The notes under the pieces were generated by a model. That model saw nothing but the letters and a program-made list of their open reading frames with translations. It searched no databases and was not told the DNA's origin. 64,000 bases of DNA from Entomomonas asaccharolytica (GTDB lineage: Bacteria > Pseudomonadota > Gammaproteobacteria > Pseudomonadales > Pseudomonadaceae). The stretch is taken from contig NZ_CP067393.1 of NCBI RefSeq assembly GCF_016653615.1, positions 2,681,673 through 2,745,672 of the forward strand. Direction: 5' to 3'. The position numbers and the translations under genes are program-made. This document shows positions 1 through 8,411 of this stretch, in pieces (position 1 is the first letter of the stretch; the number at the start of each line of letters is the position of its first letter).

Positions 1-1107
1 TTAAACCATGCTATTGTTAATCCTCCAATTGATCGTAACAAACCAGTGGATCAAGTAAAAGATGTATTTGTTTCTGTTAAAAAAGAAACAGCAGAAGGTA
101 TCTATGTCAGTGGTGCTAAAGTAGTGGCGACTAACTCAGCATTAACCCACTACAACTTTATTGGACAAGGTTCAGCCCAATTATTAGGTGATAATACAGA
201 TTTTGCTTTAATGTTCCTAACGCCAATGAATGCCAGAGGTGTTAAATTAATCTGCCGTCCTTCCTATGAACTAATGGCAGGTATGACAGGCTCTCCTTTT
301 GATTATCCACTATCAAGCCGTTTTGATGAAAACGATGCAATCCTTATTTTAGATGATGTATTTATTCCTTGGGAAAACGTATTCATCTACCGTGATTTTG
401 ATCTTTGTAAGCGTTGGTTTGGTGAAGGTGGTTTTGGCCGTTTATTCTTAATGCAAGCGACTGTACGGTTAGCGGTCAAATTAGACTTTCTAACAGGGGC
501 ATTAGTTAAAGCTTTGGAATGTACAGGTGCGTTAGATTTCCGTGGGGTATCTGCCCAAGTGGGCGAAGTAGTCGCATGGCGCAATATGTATTGGGCATTA
601 ACCGATGCAATGTGGTCAACTGCTGCTCCTTGGAAAAATGGTGCTTACCTGCCAGGTAACGAACCCATGCATGTATATCGTAATCTTACTTCTACTGCCT
701 ACCCAGCTATTAAGAAAATTGTTGAACAAACTGTAGCCAGTGGTCTTATTTATTTACCATCAGGTGCGCGTGATCTTAAAAACCCTGAATTGGATAAATA
801 CCTGAGTGTTTACTGTCGCGGTTCAGCGGATATCAGCCACCATGATCGTATTAAAATCTTAAAACTATTATGGGATGCTATTGGTAGTGAATTTGCAGGT
901 CGTCATGAACTTTATGAGATCAACTATGCAGGCAACCAAGATGAAGTGCGTTTACAGTGTTTTGGCCATGCACGTGCTTCTGGCTCCATGCAAAAAATGT
1001 TAGATCTGGTTGATAAATGTCTTTCTGATTACGATATTGATGGTTGGAAAGTTCCACACCTACATAATTCAGATGACTTCAATATGCTGGATAAAATCCG
1101 TCAGTAA
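1..1107 (+). CDS. hpaB: 4-hydroxyphenylacetate 3-monooxygenase, oxygenase component (5' end missing)
   Basis: This is the FADH2-dependent oxygenase that converts 4-hydroxyphenylacetate to 3,4-dihydroxyphenylacetate using reduced flavin from HpaC. The open frame continues upstream of the first in-window start to base 1 (residues ...NPPIDRNKPVDQVKD...), so the gene runs off the left edge. About 368 residues are visible of a family that is usually near 520, so roughly the first 150 are missing. The segments YNFIGQGSAQ and TPMNARGVKLICRPSYE and the C-terminal RLQCFGHARASGSM match the HpaB family as I remember it. hpaC follows 68 bases downstream on the same strand, as expected for the two-component enzyme. 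I am confident of the family; the substrate is inferred from similarity and from the HpaA-like regulator nearby. Confidence 0.93.
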   Translation, partial: LNHAIVNPPIDRNKPVDQVKDVFVSVKKETAEGIYVSGAKVVATNSALTHYNFIGQGSAQLLGDNTDFALMFLTPMNARGVKLICRPSYELMAGMTGSPFDYPLSSRFDENDAILILDDVFIPWENVFIYRDFDLCKRWFGEGGFGRLFLMQATVRLAVKLDFLTGALVKALECTGALDFRGVSAQVGEVVAWRNMYWALTDAMWSTAAPWKNGAYLPGNEPMHVYRNLTSTAYPAIKKIVEQTVASGLIYLPSGARDLKNPELDKYLSVYCRGSADISHHDRIKILKLLWDAIGSEFAGRHELYEINYAGNQDEVRLQCFGHARASGSMQKMLDLVDKCLSDYDIDGWKVPHLHNSDDFNMLDKIRQ

Positions 1108-1127
1108 ACAAGCGTTGTAACAAAAAA

Positions 1128-1156
1128 AAGCTAAGTGGTGATATACTACTTAGCTT
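1128..1156. terminator. Hairpin between hpaB and hpaC; terminator-like only on the minus strand
   Basis: A 12-base stem (1128-1139 with 1145-1156, one G-U wobble) closes a 5-base loop. The A-run at 1122-1129 precedes it, so it has a U-tract only when read on the minus strand. On the plus strand no T-run follows, so it may act as an mRNA stability or processing element that separates the hpaB and hpaC messages. Confidence 0.5.
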
Positions 1157-1175
1157 AGATAGGCGTAAAATAAAA

Positions 1176-1682
1176 ATGACTATGATAGAACTAACCCCTA
1201 CTCAAAAAGCGTTTCGTAACTCAATGGCATCAATGGCGGCCGCTGTTAATGTTATTACTACCAATGGTAAATCAGGCCGTTGTGGTATTACTGCAACAGC
1301 CGTATGCTCTATTACAGATACACCGCCCACAATTCTAGTATGTATCAACCGTAATAGTGAAATGAATGCTATCTTTAAAGAAAACGGGCACCTTTGCGTG
1401 AATGTACTCTCAGCAGAACATCTTGAAGTTGCACAACACTTTGCAGGTATGACGGGTGTTGAAATGGGTAACCGTTTTGATTTACATGATTGGCAAGATG
1501 GGCTACATAATCTACCTGTGTTAAACGATGCCTTAGCGAGCTTGCAAGGCCGTATTTCACAAATGTCTGAAGTAGGTACACACACGCTATTCTTTGTAGA
1601 ATTAGATGATATTAATGTAAGAACCGATGGTGATGGCTTAACTTACTTTAACCGAGCATTCCATACTATTCCTAGGAATTAA
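1176..1682 (+). CDS. hpaC: 4-hydroxyphenylacetate 3-monooxygenase, flavin reductase component
   Basis: This small NAD(P)H:flavin oxidoreductase supplies reduced flavin to HpaB. The 168 residues match the usual size of HpaC (about 170). The flavin-reductase-like fold shows in the N-terminal FRNSMASMAAAVNVITT, the central GITATAVCSITDTPPTILVCIN and the C-terminal EVGTHTLFFVELDDI. It sits 68 bases after hpaB in the same direction and is followed by a strong terminator, so hpaBC is probably a two-gene unit ending here. A second ATG lies two codons in; no strong ribosome-binding site distinguishes them. It could be a flavin reductase for another monooxygenase, but adjacency to hpaB makes HpaC much the likeliest reading. 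Confidence 0.92.
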   Translation: MTMIELTPTQKAFRNSMASMAAAVNVITTNGKSGRCGITATAVCSITDTPPTILVCINRNSEMNAIFKENGHLCVNVLSAEHLEVAQHFAGMTGVEMGNRFDLHDWQDGLHNLPVLNDALASLQGRISQMSEVGTHTLFFVELDDINVRTDGDGLTYFNRAFHTIPRN

Positions 1683-1690
1683 ATAAATAG

Positions 1691-1723
1691 AGGGTAGATC
1701 CTTTCAAAAGATCTAACCCTTTT
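1691..1723 (+). terminator. Rho-independent terminator after hpaC
   Basis: The stem GGGTAGATC pairs with GATCTAACCC (one bulged base) across a short loop and is followed by TTTT. It lies 9 bases after the hpaC stop. The convergent gene at 1735 may use its reverse face. Confidence 0.75.
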
Positions 1724-1734
1724 ACTACCAATAA

Positions 1735-2403
1735 CTACTTATATTGGAAAATATTTTGATCAACACATTCTTTAAACAATGCTATAACTTGTTGAGTCAC
1801 TAATTCAGTAATAACATCTTTAGTATCATACTTAGTTAATCCAAGTGGTAAAACCCACCAACTGACCCAAGTTCTAGTTGCAGTACTATTTTTTCCAGAT
1901 TTAATTAATTCACCCTCATTATCATAAACTTTCATAGTTACAATAAATTCATCAGTAGCATAAACAGGCACTAACCCTAAACTAAATAATTGTGTAATAG
2001 GTACCCAATCTGTCCAAACTTTATCATAATTATCATATACAATCAGCTCTATTGTATAATCGATTGGTTTTTTGTTCTGATAAGCACGATCTGTTTTATC
2101 ACGATCAAATATAAGTGCATCTTGTTCAACTTGATCTTTATCAAAAGTAAAATAATTAAACAAATGAGCTTCATTTACTATCTTAGTTACACCATTTTTT
2201 AATGCCGCATCAGCTCGTGGATCTGACTTTATAAACTTATTCGGGTTACCATTAATCCACTTAGTTTGAATATAAGCATTTGGTTTATTTTTATAATGTC
2301 CCAATGATGGTAGTTCAGGTTTAGATATAGACTTTTCTACAAAAGTAGCTTGACAACCAGATAATACAAATATTACAGACAATAATAATTTAACTAGTTT
2401 CAT
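1735..2403 (-). CDS. Predicted lipoprotein of unknown function
   Basis: I do not recognise this 222-residue protein. It starts MKLVKLLLSVIFVLSGCQ, a lipoprotein signal with lipobox LSGC, so the mature protein should begin at Cys17 and be membrane anchored. The rest is soluble, with a beta-rich look in its second half (YTIELIVYDNYDKVWTDW, EFIVTMKVYDNEGELI). A hydrophobic stretch near residues 185-195 (VSWWVLPLGLTKYDTKD) breaks it. It lies between hpaC (convergent) and hpaA (same strand, 83 bases upstream), but nothing in the sequence ties it to aromatic catabolism. AAGG lies just upstream of the ATG as a ribosome-binding site. Confidence 0.7.
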   Translation of the reverse strand: MKLVKLLLSVIFVLSGCQATFVEKSISKPELPSLGHYKNKPNAYIQTKWINGNPNKFIKSDPRADAALKNGVTKIVNEAHLFNYFTFDKDQVEQDALIFDRDKTDRAYQNKKPIDYTIELIVYDNYDKVWTDWVPITQLFSLGLVPVYATDEFIVTMKVYDNEGELIKSGKNSTATRTWVSWWVLPLGLTKYDTKDVITELVTQQVIALFKECVDQNIFQYK

Positions 2404-2486
2404 AGTAACCCTTAATGATTATTTCTTTTTAAAAAAGGAGTAAATGTTAACATATGTAACATTTTATTACTTAACTATTTCTCTAA

Positions 2487-3422
2487 TTAACGCATAAAAT
2501 ATTGACGATATGGCTGGTGTGCCATGGTCTTTCGATACTCTTTTGGTGTTGTACCAGATTGTCTTGCAAAAAACCGACTAAAATAAGCGGGATCTTGAAA
2601 ACCTAATAAATAGCCAATTTCCATAATACTTTGTTCAGTGAATAATAATGAATACTTTGCTTCTTGCATCAATCGATCATGAATAAGTTGCTTGGGTGAA
2701 ATATTACCTATTTGGCGACATATCTCATTTAATTTAGCTTCTGTTATATTCATCTGATTAGCATAAGCACTTAACAGCCAATGCTCTTTATAGTGTTCCT
2801 CAACAAGCTCTGTAAATTGACGAAATATGTGGCTAGATTCAAACTGTATTGAATCCACAGCCGACAAATGACTTTGCTCGGCTAAACGAAAGATGCTAAT
2901 AAAAATTAGTTTTACCAATCCCTGTAATGTTGCTGCTTTACCTATTGAATTAGCATTACTCGCCTCTTTCCGTAATCGATCTAGCAAATAATCTAAATGA
3001 TAAGCCTCACCCATTAACGCTTGTGGCAGTTTATTGATAGCCACGCACGCTGGGGTTATTTTAAAGTTATTTTTTAATTCAGGAATTTCATCCAATAGCG
3101 ACCAGATAACTTGTTGGCGTACGGTTAATACATGCCCATCACTTCCATCTTCTGTAACAAAGGAATGTGGTACAACGGGAGGAGTAAGAAAAAATAATGG
3201 CGCTTCACCGTGGTATTGATGTTCATCTAAAAATAAATGAATCACCCCACTTTTAACATAATGAACTTGGAAGAAGCGATCATGGCGATGCGTACGCATA
3301 GTACGCCCGAAAAAATCAGCCAGATTACCTAATACTTCATAGTGAATATCAGCGTCTTTATAACGCTGATCATAGGCTTGCCCTATATTAATATTAGGAA
3401 TATCTTCTTTGTGCATAACCAC
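2487..3422 (-). CDS. hpaA: AraC-family regulator, HpaA type (4-hydroxyphenylacetate catabolism)
   Basis: This is a transcription activator with an N-terminal cupin-like effector domain (about residues 25-110, with HRHDRFFQVHYVKSGVIHLFLD and FFLTPPVVPHSFVTEDGSDGHVLTVR) and a C-terminal double helix-turn-helix domain (about 205-300, ending GYLLGFQDPAYFSRFFARQSG). The N-terminal blocks match E. coli HpaA as I remember it. In E. coli HpaA activates hpaBC in response to 4-hydroxyphenylacetate, and here hpaBC lies about 0.8 kb away. It is transcribed toward hpaC, with a lipoprotein gene in between. Length (311 residues) is normal for the group. Two ATG codons two apart could serve as the start. Confidence 0.88.
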   Translation of the reverse strand: MVMHKEDIPNINIGQAYDQRYKDADIHYEVLGNLADFFGRTMRTHRHDRFFQVHYVKSGVIHLFLDEHQYHGEAPLFFLTPPVVPHSFVTEDGSDGHVLTVRQQVIWSLLDEIPELKNNFKITPACVAINKLPQALMGEAYHLDYLLDRLRKEASNANSIGKAATLQGLVKLIFISIFRLAEQSHLSAVDSIQFESSHIFRQFTELVEEHYKEHWLLSAYANQMNITEAKLNEICRQIGNISPKQLIHDRLMQEAKYSLLFTEQSIMEIGYLLGFQDPAYFSRFFARQSGTTPKEYRKTMAHQPYRQYFMR

Positions 3423-3453
3423 TGTCTACAATAATTAAACGCAGTTTATAAAC

Positions 3454-3894
3454 TTAATCTAATTTACTTAAACTATCAACCAATACAGGACAGTGAGCTT
3501 TTTTTACAACTTTTATAGTAATGGAAGGATCAAAGAAACGATTTAATTTTGATAGATGGCGATGTCCCATCAGAATAAGATCACAATTTATTTTTTTAGC
3601 ATATTTAATAATAACATCTGCTGTATCGCCACCAACAATTGTGCCTTTAGCTCCAATATCACCCGTAACTTTTAAATAACATAACGCATCTTGCATGACC
3701 TGCTCACGGCTTGTTGCAATATCAGCTTCTGTAGAATTTTCTAGGTACTTAATATTTTTTAATTTACCTGTAAAATTGTTATCAACATAAATTACTTCCA
3801 CCTTTGTGTTCTCAACACAAATACGCTTTGCTAAATCAAGTAAACGAGTTGTATATTCCCAACCATCAATAGCAATAAGCACAGATGAAAACAT
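3454..3894 (-). CDS. Universal stress protein, UspA family
   Basis: A 146-residue single Usp domain. It opens with the typical MFSSVLIAIDGWEYTTRLLDLA and has the core ADVIIKYAKKINCDLILMGHRH. Usp proteins of the ATP-binding type carry G-2x-G-9x-G(S/T) here, but this copy reads GHRHLSKLNRFFDPSI, so the second glycine is His and the final G-S/T is changed to P-S. It is therefore more like the non-ATP-binding UspA group. It lies 31 bases upstream of hpaA on the same strand and could be co-transcribed with it. Its cellular target cannot be read from sequence. Confidence 0.85.
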   Translation of the reverse strand: MFSSVLIAIDGWEYTTRLLDLAKRICVENTKVEVIYVDNNFTGKLKNIKYLENSTEADIATSREQVMQDALCYLKVTGDIGAKGTIVGGDTADVIIKYAKKINCDLILMGHRHLSKLNRFFDPSITIKVVKKAHCPVLVDSLSKLD

Positions 3895-4206
3895 AAAATT
3901 TCCTTATCATTTTAAAAAAATTACATTTGAGAATAATAAACTTTTTATAACATATTTTTAATCTATTGGATAGCTCTATACACTATAACAACATGATTAG
4001 TTGTATAAAAGATATATTGAATAGTTGTCATTAATAATAACTAGTTATTTTTATAGCATTCATGAATTATCAAAACTGCTCCATTCTAAATAAATTTATT
4101 TAAAGCGAGCATGTAATTCTTTTAAATGAACAGCGAATTTGTTATTTTGTTTATCAGCTGTCTTTTATATAAAAATAAACTATTACTCTACACGTAGCCT
4201 TTAATT
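3895..4206. other. Intergenic region between divergent usp and zapE
   Basis: About 310 bases of very AT-rich DNA separate the divergently transcribed usp and zapE genes, so it must hold both promoters. I see no convincing full promoter, hairpin or repeat and no coding potential. Confidence 0.6.
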
Positions 4207-5226
4207 ATGATATTTTCACTAGAAGATTATTTTCAACAGCAAGCTCAACAACAACAGTATATCATTGACAAGATACAGCTACAGACTATCAAGCAATTAT
4301 CTTATTTAAGCGAGCTACTTTGCTCTGGTAAAAAAATTAAAAAACCAGCTAGCTATTATCTATATGGCCCTGTAGGTAGGGGTAAAAGTTGGCTATTGAA
4401 TATCTTCTTTGAAGGTATTCCTATCACAGAGAAAAAGCGATTCCATTTTCATAGTTTTTTTAGGCAACTTCATCAAAAGATTTTCCAATACTCCACTCAC
4501 AAAGATTCTCTTAATCAAGCATTAGATGAGTTATTAGAGCATTGTAAATTACTCTGTTTTGATGAGTTTCATGTGCATGATATTGGTGATGCTATGCTAA
4601 TGAGTCAGCTATTTAAAGCGCTGTTTGAACGCAAAATAGCTGTGATTACAACCTCTAATTATTCACCACGTGAGCTATTACCTAATCCGCTATATCATGA
4701 ACGCTTTCTGCCTGCTATCAAGTTAATTGAAAAACATATGACAATAATTAATATTGCAGGTGAAACAGATTACCGTACATTACCTCAGGCAAAAAAACAG
4801 GGCTTTACAGCGGGCTACTATATTACGCCTGCATCCATTGAGCAAAGACAACAATTATCTTTACCTGAATACAACGCACAAACAATATCGTTACAGGTTG
4901 GTAATCGTACCCTTGCTCCTGTTTATTATTCTGATAACACAATTTTATTTAATTTTGAAGATATTTGTGAGGGAAATACTGCCAGTATGGACTATCTTAT
5001 TCTCACAGAAACATTTAATACTTGGATAATAGATAATGTTCCCTTATTGAATAAAACCAGCATAGGCGCACAACAGCGTTTTATTAATTTAATTGATATT
5101 TTGTACGATCAAAATAAATGCTTATATCTCTTGGCCCATTATTCTTTACAACAGACCTTAGCAAATGCTGCTATTAGTGATATGGTGAGAACACAAAGCA
5201 GGCTTAACCAACTTCAAAAATGCTGA
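4207..5226 (+). CDS. zapE: Cell division protein ZapE (AFG1-like AAA ATPase)
   Basis: ZapE is a cytoplasmic ATPase that associates with the FtsZ ring. At 339 residues it is a little shorter than typical relatives (about 365). It has a Walker A motif GPVGRGKS (about residues 55-62), the FHFHSFFRQLHQ block, Walker B LLCFDEFHVHDIGDAM and the sensor-like TTSNYSPRELLPNPLYHERFLPAI region, all typical of the AFG1/ZapE family. The last 13 bases overlap the convergent thiL gene. Conserved blocks are intact, so it should be functional. Its C-terminus is more diverged than the ATPase core. Confidence 0.9.
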   Translation: MIFSLEDYFQQQAQQQQYIIDKIQLQTIKQLSYLSELLCSGKKIKKPASYYLYGPVGRGKSWLLNIFFEGIPITEKKRFHFHSFFRQLHQKIFQYSTHKDSLNQALDELLEHCKLLCFDEFHVHDIGDAMLMSQLFKALFERKIAVITTSNYSPRELLPNPLYHERFLPAIKLIEKHMTIINIAGETDYRTLPQAKKQGFTAGYYITPASIEQRQQLSLPEYNAQTISLQVGNRTLAPVYYSDNTILFNFEDICEGNTASMDYLILTETFNTWIIDNVPLLNKTSIGAQQRFINLIDILYDQNKCLYLLAHYSLQQTLANAAISDMVRTQSRLNQLQKC

Positions 5227-6158
5227 TAGCCTTTGCTTGTAAAAGAAAGTAGCTGTCCATTATTATCAATTACTTTAACACCTTGCCCTTGCTCTACTCT
5301 GCCAATTACTTGTATAGAAGGATACTGGTTTTCTAATTCTGCGATATAACCAGTTGGTATAGTAAAAGCCAATTGATAATCATCCCCTCCTGTCAACATT
5401 AATTGTTGACATTGTTGCAATGGATAATTAGCTTGTAAGTCTGCACTTAAACGCAGCTTATCTAATTCAATAACTAATGCTACTTGAGAAGCCTTGGCAA
5501 TATGCTCACAGTCCGCTAACAAACCATCAGAGATATCTAAACAAGCTGTTGCCTTATCTCTCAATGCCATAGCAATTACTAACTGAGGAATAGGAGACCA
5601 ATATTGTTTTAATAATGGAGATGAAGCAAAGGGTTTATCCGCTAGTACCATAGGTAAAGCGCCAGCTGCCTCACCTAAGCAACCAGAAATACATAACAGA
5701 TCACCTACTTGAGCGCCATCTCTACGTAACGCTTTGCCCATAGGGACTTCGCCAAGTACTGTAATAGTGATTGCTAGTGGGCCTTTAGTGGTATCACCGC
5801 CTATTAACTGAATAGCACATTCTTTGGCTTTTACGCACAAGCCTTCTGCAAACGCTTGCAACCAATTTTCATTAACTTCTGGTAAGGTTAGTGCCAATGT
5901 AAAACCAATAGGTTTTGCCCCCATCGCTGCAAGGTCACTCACTGTAACTGCTAAAGCGCGTTGAGCAATAAAGAAAGGATCACCCTTTGTTGGAAAATGA
6001 ACATCAGCAACCAGTGTATCAGTAGAAATAGCTATTTCCATTGCAGGGCTTGGTTTTAGTAAAGCACAATCATCACCAATACCTAAAGCAATAGCAGCCG
6101 TTAAGGTTGCACATGGGGCGTTTTTGAAATAGTGTTGAATTAACTCAAACTCGCCCAT
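5214..6158 (-). CDS. thiL: Thiamine-monophosphate kinase
   Basis: ThiL phosphorylates thiamine monophosphate to thiamine diphosphate with ATP. The 314-residue protein has the AIR-synthase-like fold: GIGDDCALL near residue 27, STDTLVADVHF, the AVTVSDLAAMGAKPIGF block and LTGGDDYQLAFT in the C-terminal domain. It is the last gene of ribBA-ribH-nusB-thiL; nusB ends 11 bases upstream. The order ribH-nusB-thiL is conserved in Pseudomonas and many other gammaproteobacteria. The 3' end overlaps convergent zapE by 13 bases. Confidence 0.95.
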   Translation of the reverse strand: MGEFELIQHYFKNAPCATLTAAIALGIGDDCALLKPSPAMEIAISTDTLVADVHFPTKGDPFFIAQRALAVTVSDLAAMGAKPIGFTLALTLPEVNENWLQAFAEGLCVKAKECAIQLIGGDTTKGPLAITITVLGEVPMGKALRRDGAQVGDLLCISGCLGEAAGALPMVLADKPFASSPLLKQYWSPIPQLVIAMALRDKATACLDISDGLLADCEHIAKASQVALVIELDKLRLSADLQANYPLQQCQQLMLTGGDDYQLAFTIPTGYIAELENQYPSIQVIGRVEQGQGVKVIDNNGQLLSFTSKGYQHF

Positions 6159-6169
6159 GGATACTTAAC

Positions 6170-6643
6170 CTATTTTTTAGAACGGGTTTCAGCTTGACGT
6201 AATTTAGGTGCTAAACGATCTAAAATACCATTAACAAACTTATGGCCATCTGTTGCTCCAAAAGTTTTTGCTAACTCAACACCTTCATTAATCACCACCC
6301 GATAAGGAACATCAATACGCTCTAATAATTCAAAGGTGGAAAGTCTTAAAATAGCTAACTCTACAGGGTCTAATTCCTTAAGAGCTCGATCTAACAAAGG
6401 GCTAAATGCTTCATCAATTTCTGAAATACGGGCAGGAACACCATGTAAAATGGCTTTAAAATAATCAGTATCAACTTTAGAAAAATCGTTATCTACATAA
6501 AATTGTGCTTCAATCTCATTGAGACTTTGCCCAGCCATATGCCACTGGTAAAGAGCCTGCATAGCCAAACTACGCGCCCTACAACGAGCAGCAATTTTGC
6601 CACGTAATGGTTTATCTGCATTGGGTTTATCAGAACTACTCAC
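6170..6643 (-). CDS. nusB: Transcription antitermination factor NusB
   Basis: NusB binds boxA RNA with NusE (S10) during rRNA transcription. The 157 residues include the family blocks [31 protein letters not shown] and [27 protein letters not shown]. The start ATG overlaps the ribH stop by 4 bases, which suggests translational coupling. A basic N-terminal extension of about 20 residues ([15 protein letters not shown]) resembles that of Pseudomonas NusB. Confidence 0.96.
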   Translation of the reverse strand: MSSSDKPNADKPLRGKIAARCRARSLAMQALYQWHMAGQSLNEIEAQFYVDNDFSKVDTDYFKAILHGVPARISEIDEAFSPLLDRALKELDPVELAILRLSTFELLERIDVPYRVVINEGVELAKTFGATDGHKFVNGILDRLAPKLRQAETRSKK

Positions 6644-7116
6644 TTCGCCTCCAATTGTCCCAATAAATTAACCATTTCTAATGCTGATAAAGCTGCCTCT
6701 GCCCCTTTATTGCCAGCTTTAGTGCCTGCTCTTTCAATTGCTTGCTCAATAGTATCTACTGTTAGCACGCCAAAGGAAACAGGCACATCATATTGTAAAG
6801 AAACTTGGGCTAACCCTTTAGTACATTCGCCCGCTACATACTCAAAATGAGGAGTACCACCACGAATGACTGCGCCTAAAGCAACAATAGCCGCAAACTC
6901 ATTGCGTTGTGCTATTTTTTGGCAAACTAACGGAATTTCAAAGGCTCCTGGCGCACGGATAATGGTAATATCTTTTTCTTTTACACCATGGCGAGTTAAA
7001 GTATCCACTGCACCTTCTACTAAGCTTTCAACCACAAAGCTATTGAAACGACCTACTACAAGGGCGAAACGACCTTTAGGTGTAGCAAATGTACCTTCAA
7101 GGGTATGTAATGTCAT
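6640..7116 (-). CDS. ribH: 6,7-dimethyl-8-ribityllumazine synthase
   Basis: Lumazine synthase joins the ribityl-pyrimidine to 3,4-dihydroxy-2-butanone 4-phosphate, the penultimate step of riboflavin synthesis. The 158-residue protein shows [49 protein letters not shown] with the catalytic-region His, and [18 protein letters not shown]. It lies 87 bases downstream of ribBA, which makes one of its two substrates, and overlaps nusB by 4 bases. Confidence 0.97.
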   Translation of the reverse strand: MTLHTLEGTFATPKGRFALVVGRFNSFVVESLVEGAVDTLTRHGVKEKDITIIRAPGAFEIPLVCQKIAQRNEFAAIVALGAVIRGGTPHFEYVAGECTKGLAQVSLQYDVPVSFGVLTVDTIEQAIERAGTKAGNKGAEAALSALEMVNLLGQLEAK

Positions 7117-7203
7117 AACGAAATCCCATCATTTATAAAGAGCTTATATTTAACAAAATTATTATAGCTAAATATCAGCAAAAATACTTAAATTATCTGC
7201 TAA

Positions 7204-8295
7204 TTATACAGGTGGAATATACTCTACTACTTCCAAACCAAAGCCTGATAAAGCATTAAAACGTGCTGGCGTACTTAATAAACGCATTTTACGCACACCT
7301 AAATCGCGTAAAATTTGTGAGCCGCCACCTACTACACTATAGGTAGCTTGAGGATTTACTGTAGCAGGTTCTAGTTTTTCCTGTAAATTCTCCAACAATG
7401 AATGACCGTCTAAGGAGTTACCCAACAATAATACAATACCATTGCCCTCTTCAACTACACGCTGCATAGCACCACGTAGGCTCCAACGACCAGTCTGTGC
7501 TACCTGCAATAAATCACGTAAAGGATCAAGATTATGCACACGTACTAATACAGGTTCTGACTCTTTAACCTCGCCATGCACCAACGCTAGATGAATATAA
7601 CCATCTACTTCATCACGATAAGAAATTAATTTAAAATCACCCACCTCTGTTGCTAATGTTTGTTCTAAAACACGTTTAACAGTACGTTCATGGGTTAATC
7701 GATAGTGGATAAGATCAGCGATTGTACCAATCTTAATATTATGCTCTTGCGCAAACTTCTCTAATTCTGGGCGACGTGCCATCGTACCGTCATCATTCAT
7801 TATTTCACAAATAACGGCTGATTCATTAAAACCACCCATTCGGGCTAAATCAGTAGCCGCTTCAGTATGACCTGCTCTCGCTAAAACACCACCTGGCTGT
7901 GAAATTAAAGGAAAAATATGGCCTGGACTTACAATATCTTCTGCCTTAGCATCTTCTGCACAGGCTGCTTGTACCGTCCTTGCTCTATCTGCTGCAGAAA
8001 TGCCAGTAGTAACCCCTGTTGCAGCTTCTATAGAAATGGTGAACTTAGTACCAAATCCTGAACCATTACGTTGTACCATTAGGTTTAGACCTAGACGTTC
8101 ACAACGGTCTTTACTCATTGGCATACAAATTAATCCACGAGCATGCTTTGCCATAAAATTAATATGTTCTGCTTCAACACATTGGGCAGCAATAATTAAA
8201 TCACCTTCATTCTCCCGCCCTTCATCATCCATTAAAATAACCATCTTACCTTGACGAATATCTTCTACTAATTCTTCTATTGTATTTAACGCCAT
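7204..8295 (-). CDS. ribBA: 3,4-dihydroxy-2-butanone 4-phosphate synthase with degenerate GTP cyclohydrolase II domain
   Basis: Residues 1-200 are a complete RibB domain: MVILMDDEGRENEGDLI, HARGLICMPM, TVQAACAEDAKAEDIVSPGH, and RAGHTEAATDLARMGG. It makes the four-carbon precursor of riboflavin from ribulose 5-phosphate. Residues 205-363 align with the GTP cyclohydrolase II half of RibBA, but the zinc-binding cysteines and catalytic region are absent (the stretch starting VRVHNLDPLRDLLQ has no Cys). The second half therefore should not have cyclohydrolase activity, as is known for many Pseudomonas-type RibBA proteins. It leads the ribBA-ribH-nusB-thiL unit. No FMN riboswitch is visible upstream. 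Confidence 0.93.
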   Translation of the reverse strand: MALNTIEELVEDIRQGKMVILMDDEGRENEGDLIIAAQCVEAEHINFMAKHARGLICMPMSKDRCERLGLNLMVQRNGSGFGTKFTISIEAATGVTTGISAADRARTVQAACAEDAKAEDIVSPGHIFPLISQPGGVLARAGHTEAATDLARMGGFNESAVICEIMNDDGTMARRPELEKFAQEHNIKIGTIADLIHYRLTHERTVKRVLEQTLATEVGDFKLISYRDEVDGYIHLALVHGEVKESEPVLVRVHNLDPLRDLLQVAQTGRWSLRGAMQRVVEEGNGIVLLLGNSLDGHSLLENLQEKLEPATVNPQATYSVVGGGSQILRDLGVRKMRLLSTPARFNALSGFGLEVVEYIPPV

Positions 8296-8355
8296 TTCGT
8301 CTCCTATTTATTTTAATAAATTACTCGCTGCACACTCGTTTTACTTTAAGCCAAT

Positions 8356-8381
8356 AAAAAACCTCGTCAAAGACGAGGTTT
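8356..8381 (-). terminator. Rho-independent terminator after the FKBP lipoprotein gene
   Basis: A 10-base perfect stem (8359-8368 with 8372-8381) closes an AAA loop; on the minus strand it is followed by six T. It separates the FKBP gene from ribBA, so ribBA must have its own promoter in the roughly 60 bases upstream of its start. Confidence 0.88.
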
Positions 8382-8411
8382 CTATTTTAACGCTAGTTGT
8401 CGTATTAGTAA

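Noticed and set aside
1202-1585. 127-codon minus-strand frame inside hpaC
   Set aside because: It is a shadow of hpaC; the plus-strand protein is a clear flavin reductase.
8296-8358. FMN riboswitch in front of ribBA
   Set aside because: The gap holds only the FKBP terminator and about 60 AT-rich bases; none of the conserved RFN blocks is visible.
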